From a virus, in the IMG/VR virus record IMGVR_UViG_3300013306_000020, positions 1-48,730 of that record: a stretch of DNA of 48,730 bases. One strand, 5' to 3'. The notes beneath the pieces are model-generated. The model saw nothing but the letters and a program-made list of their open reading frames with translations. It ran no database searches and was not told the origin of the DNA. The position numbers and the translations under genes are program-made. This document shows, one piece after another, positions 46,630 to 48,730 of the stretch (its first letter is position 1; each line of letters begins with the position of its first letter).

Positions 46630-47388
46630 ATGACGACGCGACTCCGCTGGAAGCGCCTGCCCAACGGCCACCACATGTGCACGACGCTCCCGATCGTCCT
46701 CGAACGGTCCGGCCGCGCCGCGCCGATCCTCGTCAAGACGCCGCTCGAACCCGAGCACAGCTCCCGCGACGGCTGGGCATGGCGCGCCGTCGTCGACACC
46801 GACGCCTCCGGTCGCGTCGAGTTCTGGAACCTGCCCGACGCGAAGGCGTGGGTCGCCGACAACCTCGACATGATCGCCGGCCAGACCGACCCCGCGCACG
46901 GGCCCGACATGGCGCTGTACGAGGCGTGGGCCGTCGAGGACGCCGCACTCACCGAGCGGATCCGCGAGAACTACCGCGCCCCGTCCACCCCGAGAGAGGG
47001 CCTGGAGCGGCTCGACGCGAGCAAGCGGAGCATGATCCGCACCGCCGAGCACGTCATCGCGTCCTCTCGCCGACAGGTGGCCGACGACGCGCTCCCGCAG
47101 GGCGACGAGCTCGTGGCAGTCTTGCGGGTCCGGCTCGCCAACCGGATCGCCGAGCGCAAGCGCATCCAGGCCGACATCGACGACATCGAGAAGCAGCTCA
47201 TCGACCTCGGCGCCCGCTACGCCGCCGTCAAGGACGAGCGGTGGGGCTGGATCGTCCGCGACACCATCAAGGGCGGGCACCTCGGGACCGCCCACGACCC
47301 CCAGGGCAAGCAGGTCTGCGTCCCCGGTGGCATCACCGAGGCCGAGGCCCGCGCCTACGCCGACCGACTCAACGGAAAGAAGGGCTGA
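46630..47388 (+). CDS. hypothetical protein with helical coiled region (252 aa)
   Basis: The first 75 residues are beta-rich (RWKRLPNGHHMCTTLPIVLERSGRAAPILVKT). Residues about 95-200 are long charged helices (DASKRSMIRTAEHVIASSRRQ, LRVRLANRIAERKRIQADIDDIEKQLIDLGARYAAVKDERWG). No family is recognised. It shares a transcript with its neighbours. Confidence 0.7.
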   Translation: MTTRLRWKRLPNGHHMCTTLPIVLERSGRAAPILVKTPLEPEHSSRDGWAWRAVVDTDASGRVEFWNLPDAKAWVADNLDMIAGQTDPAHGPDMALYEAWAVEDAALTERIRENYRAPSTPREGLERLDASKRSMIRTAEHVIASSRRQVADDALPQGDELVAVLRVRLANRIAERKRIQADIDDIEKQLIDLGARYAAVKDERWGWIVRDTIKGGHLGTAHDPQGKQVCVPGGITEAEARAYADRLNGKKG

Positions 47389-47391
47389 CCC

Positions 47392-47586
47392 ATGGCCGCC
47401 AGCAGCGACCCCCAACTGGGCTGCCTCGTCGCGATCATGGTCCCGTTCATGATCGTCGCGGGCATCATCATGCTCGGCACCGACCAGTGGTTCATGGGGG
47501 CGATCCTCGCGGGTGGCGGCATCTACCTTCCCGTCAAGTTCCTCCGAGACACGTTCGCGTCCCCGCCCGACAATGACGGGGACTGA
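47392..47586 (+). CDS. small two-helix membrane protein (64 aa)
   Basis: Two hydrophobic segments (about 10-29 LGCLVAIMVPFMIVAGIIML and 33-50 FMGAILAGGGIYLPVKF) make a membrane hairpin. It lies 3 bp after the previous stop and 96 bp before a lipoprotein gene, so a membrane or exclusion-related cassette is possible. Confidence 0.65.
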   Translation: MAASSDPQLGCLVAIMVPFMIVAGIIMLGTDQWFMGAILAGGGIYLPVKFLRDTFASPPDNDGD

Positions 47587-47682
47587 TCCACCGCATTTCA
47601 GCCAAACCCGCCGGTATCAAGCGACACCGGTTCCACACTGACCTCTGCCCCACCTCTATCCAAGACAGGGAAACCAACCACC

Positions 47683-48315
47683 ATGAAGATCACCAAGGCT
47701 GCCGCAGCCCTCGCCCTCGCCGCCCTCGCCCTCACCGCGTGCGGGAAGAACACCGAGCTGACGGGGGTGCAGCCCGCAGCGCCGGCGCCCGCCTCGTCGT
47801 CGAGCACGCCCGCGCCGGCGCCCACGTCGGATGACAACTTCCCGACGCCCGAGCCGGCCGACCTCGAAACCACCAGCGAGGAGCCCGACACGACCGTCAC
47901 CGAGGGCAACTTCGGCGACACCGGCACCTTCACCCAGGAAGACGTCACGTTCGAGGTGACCGTCAAGCGGGGCGTCAAGGCCAAGTGCAACATTCCCGGC
48001 TACTGCGACAAGGCCGAGACCGGTGACCGGTTCATCAACGTGCCCATCACGATCAAGAACACCGGCAAGTCCGGCGCGCTAGAGGTGTCCGAGTCGATGT
48101 TCGTCATCGAGTTCGCTGACGGCACCCGCTTGGAGTCGAGTGACGGCAAGACCTACCAGTACGGCCCGGACAACACACTGTCCTACGGTCAGAAGGTCCG
48201 CCCTGGCGGCACCCTCAAGACGTCGCTGACGTTCGAGGCCCCGAAGGGCAACGACTACAGCATCGTGATGCTGACGAGCGCATTCGGTGGCGAGGACCTC
48301 TTCATCTGGAAGTGA
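47683..48315 (+). CDS. surface lipoprotein with DUF4352-like domain (210 aa)
   Basis: A lipoprotein signal peptide ends in the lipobox LTAC with Cys 20. A Pro/Ser/Thr-rich linker (21-75) leads to a beta-sandwich domain (about 80-210) with VTFEVTVKRGVK, GDRFINVPITIKNTGKSG and FAPKG-like end strands, resembling DUF4352. Phage lipoproteins of this design can block superinfecting phage at the cell surface; here that is inferred only from architecture. Confidence 0.8.
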   Translation: MKITKAAAALALAALALTACGKNTELTGVQPAAPAPASSSSTPAPAPTSDDNFPTPEPADLETTSEEPDTTVTEGNFGDTGTFTQEDVTFEVTVKRGVKAKCNIPGYCDKAETGDRFINVPITIKNTGKSGALEVSESMFVIEFADGTRLESSDGKTYQYGPDNTLSYGQKVRPGGTLKTSLTFEAPKGNDYSIVMLTSAFGGEDLFIWK

Positions 48316-48331
48316 CCCCGCCCCACTGACC

Positions 48332-48366
48332 GACGAAGGCCCCCGTTAGGCGCGGGGGCCTTCGTC
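48332..48366 (+). terminator. strong terminator
   Basis: GACGAAGGCCCCCG (48332-48345) pairs perfectly with CGGGGGCCTTCGTC (48353-48366) over a 7-nt loop, just after the lipoprotein gene. It shares the GAAGGCCCCC arm with the terminator at 35453. Confidence 0.8.
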
Positions 48367-48378
48367 ATGCCCGGACCC

Positions 48379-48437
48379 TTGACTCGAGCGGAATGCTCGA
48401 GAGACGGTCAGGGCACACCCCCGGGAAAGCGCCCGGG
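48379..48437 (+). promoter_or_regulatory. early-type promoter with hairpin leader
   Basis: TTGACT (48379-48384), 18 bp, GACGGT (48403-48408). Two CTCGAG palindromes (48383-48388, 48396-48401) stand in the spacer as possible operator sites. Hairpin CCCGGG-AAAGCG-CCCGGG (48420-48437), ACACCACACCGGGAG, ATG 48458. Confidence 0.7.
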
Positions 48438-48457
48438 ACACCACACCGGGAGACCCG

Positions 48458-48730
48458 ATGAACACCGTCACCGCCCTGCCCATCCCAGGCCTCGAAGAGC
48501 CGACCGTCCGGCCCGCGGCCGCGGCCGCACCGATCATCGCCTACGAGTCGAACCTCGTCACCGTCTACCAGGGCAAGGCCGAGCTGCTGCTCCCGGTCAT
48601 GCGGACAGAGTCCGTCGACCTCATCGTCACCGACCCGCCGTATGCCGCCGACTGGCAGAGCGGCCGCCGCACCGAGAAGTTCGAGAAGATCGCCAACGAC
48701 ACCGCCGCCGACCGCGACCTCGTGAAGAGC
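48458..48730 (+). CDS. DNA amino-methyltransferase, N-terminal part (runs off the window)
   Basis: The visible 91 residues include VDLIVTDPPYAADWQ, the DPPY catalytic motif of N6-adenine/N4-cytosine methyltransferases, preceded by VTVYQGKAELLLPVM as in solitary phage enzymes. The gene continues beyond the window edge, so the SAM motif and class cannot be seen. It is the third methyltransferase of the window. Confidence 0.8.
   Translation, partial: MNTVTALPIPGLEEPTVRPAAAAAPIIAYESNLVTVYQGKAELLLPVMRTESVDLIVTDPPYAADWQSGRRTEKFEKIANDTAADRDLVKS

Overview
The window looks like part of a large actinobacteriophage (siphovirus) genome. Base composition is very GC-rich with strong GC3 bias. GTG starts and ATGA/GTGA stop-start overlaps are common. 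Several families are typical of Actinobacteria: WhiB, DUF2637 and DUF3039. The exact host cannot be named from the sequence. Terminase large subunit, portal, major capsid, integrase and endolysin are not recognisable here, so both ends continue into more genome.

Layout. 0-19.3 kb holds late genes on the + strand: small HTH protein, metallophosphoesterase, dNMP kinase, IPT/TIG virion protein, head-tail connectors, tail terminator, major tail protein, frameshifted tail chaperones, tape measure, distal tail protein, a 1500-aa tail-tip protein and two holin-like membrane proteins. A reversed three-gene cassette (1814-2732) sits inside this block behind an early-type promoter. 19.3-19.8 kb is a hairpin-rich gap with no confident gene. 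19.8-32.8 kb holds replication and recombination genes (ERF annealing protein, WhiB, lambda-O-like initiator with an internal iteron origin, DnaB helicase, DUF2637 membrane protein, DUF4326, Gp37/68-like protein, a DNA methyltransferase) and a secreted esterase. 33.1-34.4 kb holds ParB-like and small-terminase-like genes behind a late promoter. SSB follows, then a minus-strand ECF sigma / small protein / transmembrane zinc-motif protein operon (35.5-37.7 kb). 38-48.7 kb holds many small coupled accessory genes, HNH, a C5 methyltransferase, a lipoprotein and the start of a third methyltransferase.

Regulation is the most striking feature. Two promoter families recur. The late family has CGACnnTA, 16 bp, then an ACnnT(G/C) box (12 copies). 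At seven genes the start codon lies where the transcription start should be (boxes at about -36..-29 and -12..-7), implying leaderless late mRNAs. The early family has TTGCCA/TTGACn, 17-19 bp, then TAnnGT-like boxes, followed by a short 5' hairpin whose stem changes while an (A)AGCG loop is kept, then CACCAC and a Shine-Dalgarno. The phage-encoded ECF sigma factor is a natural candidate for the late family, and its membrane-bound partner looks like a possible anti-sigma. That link is inference.
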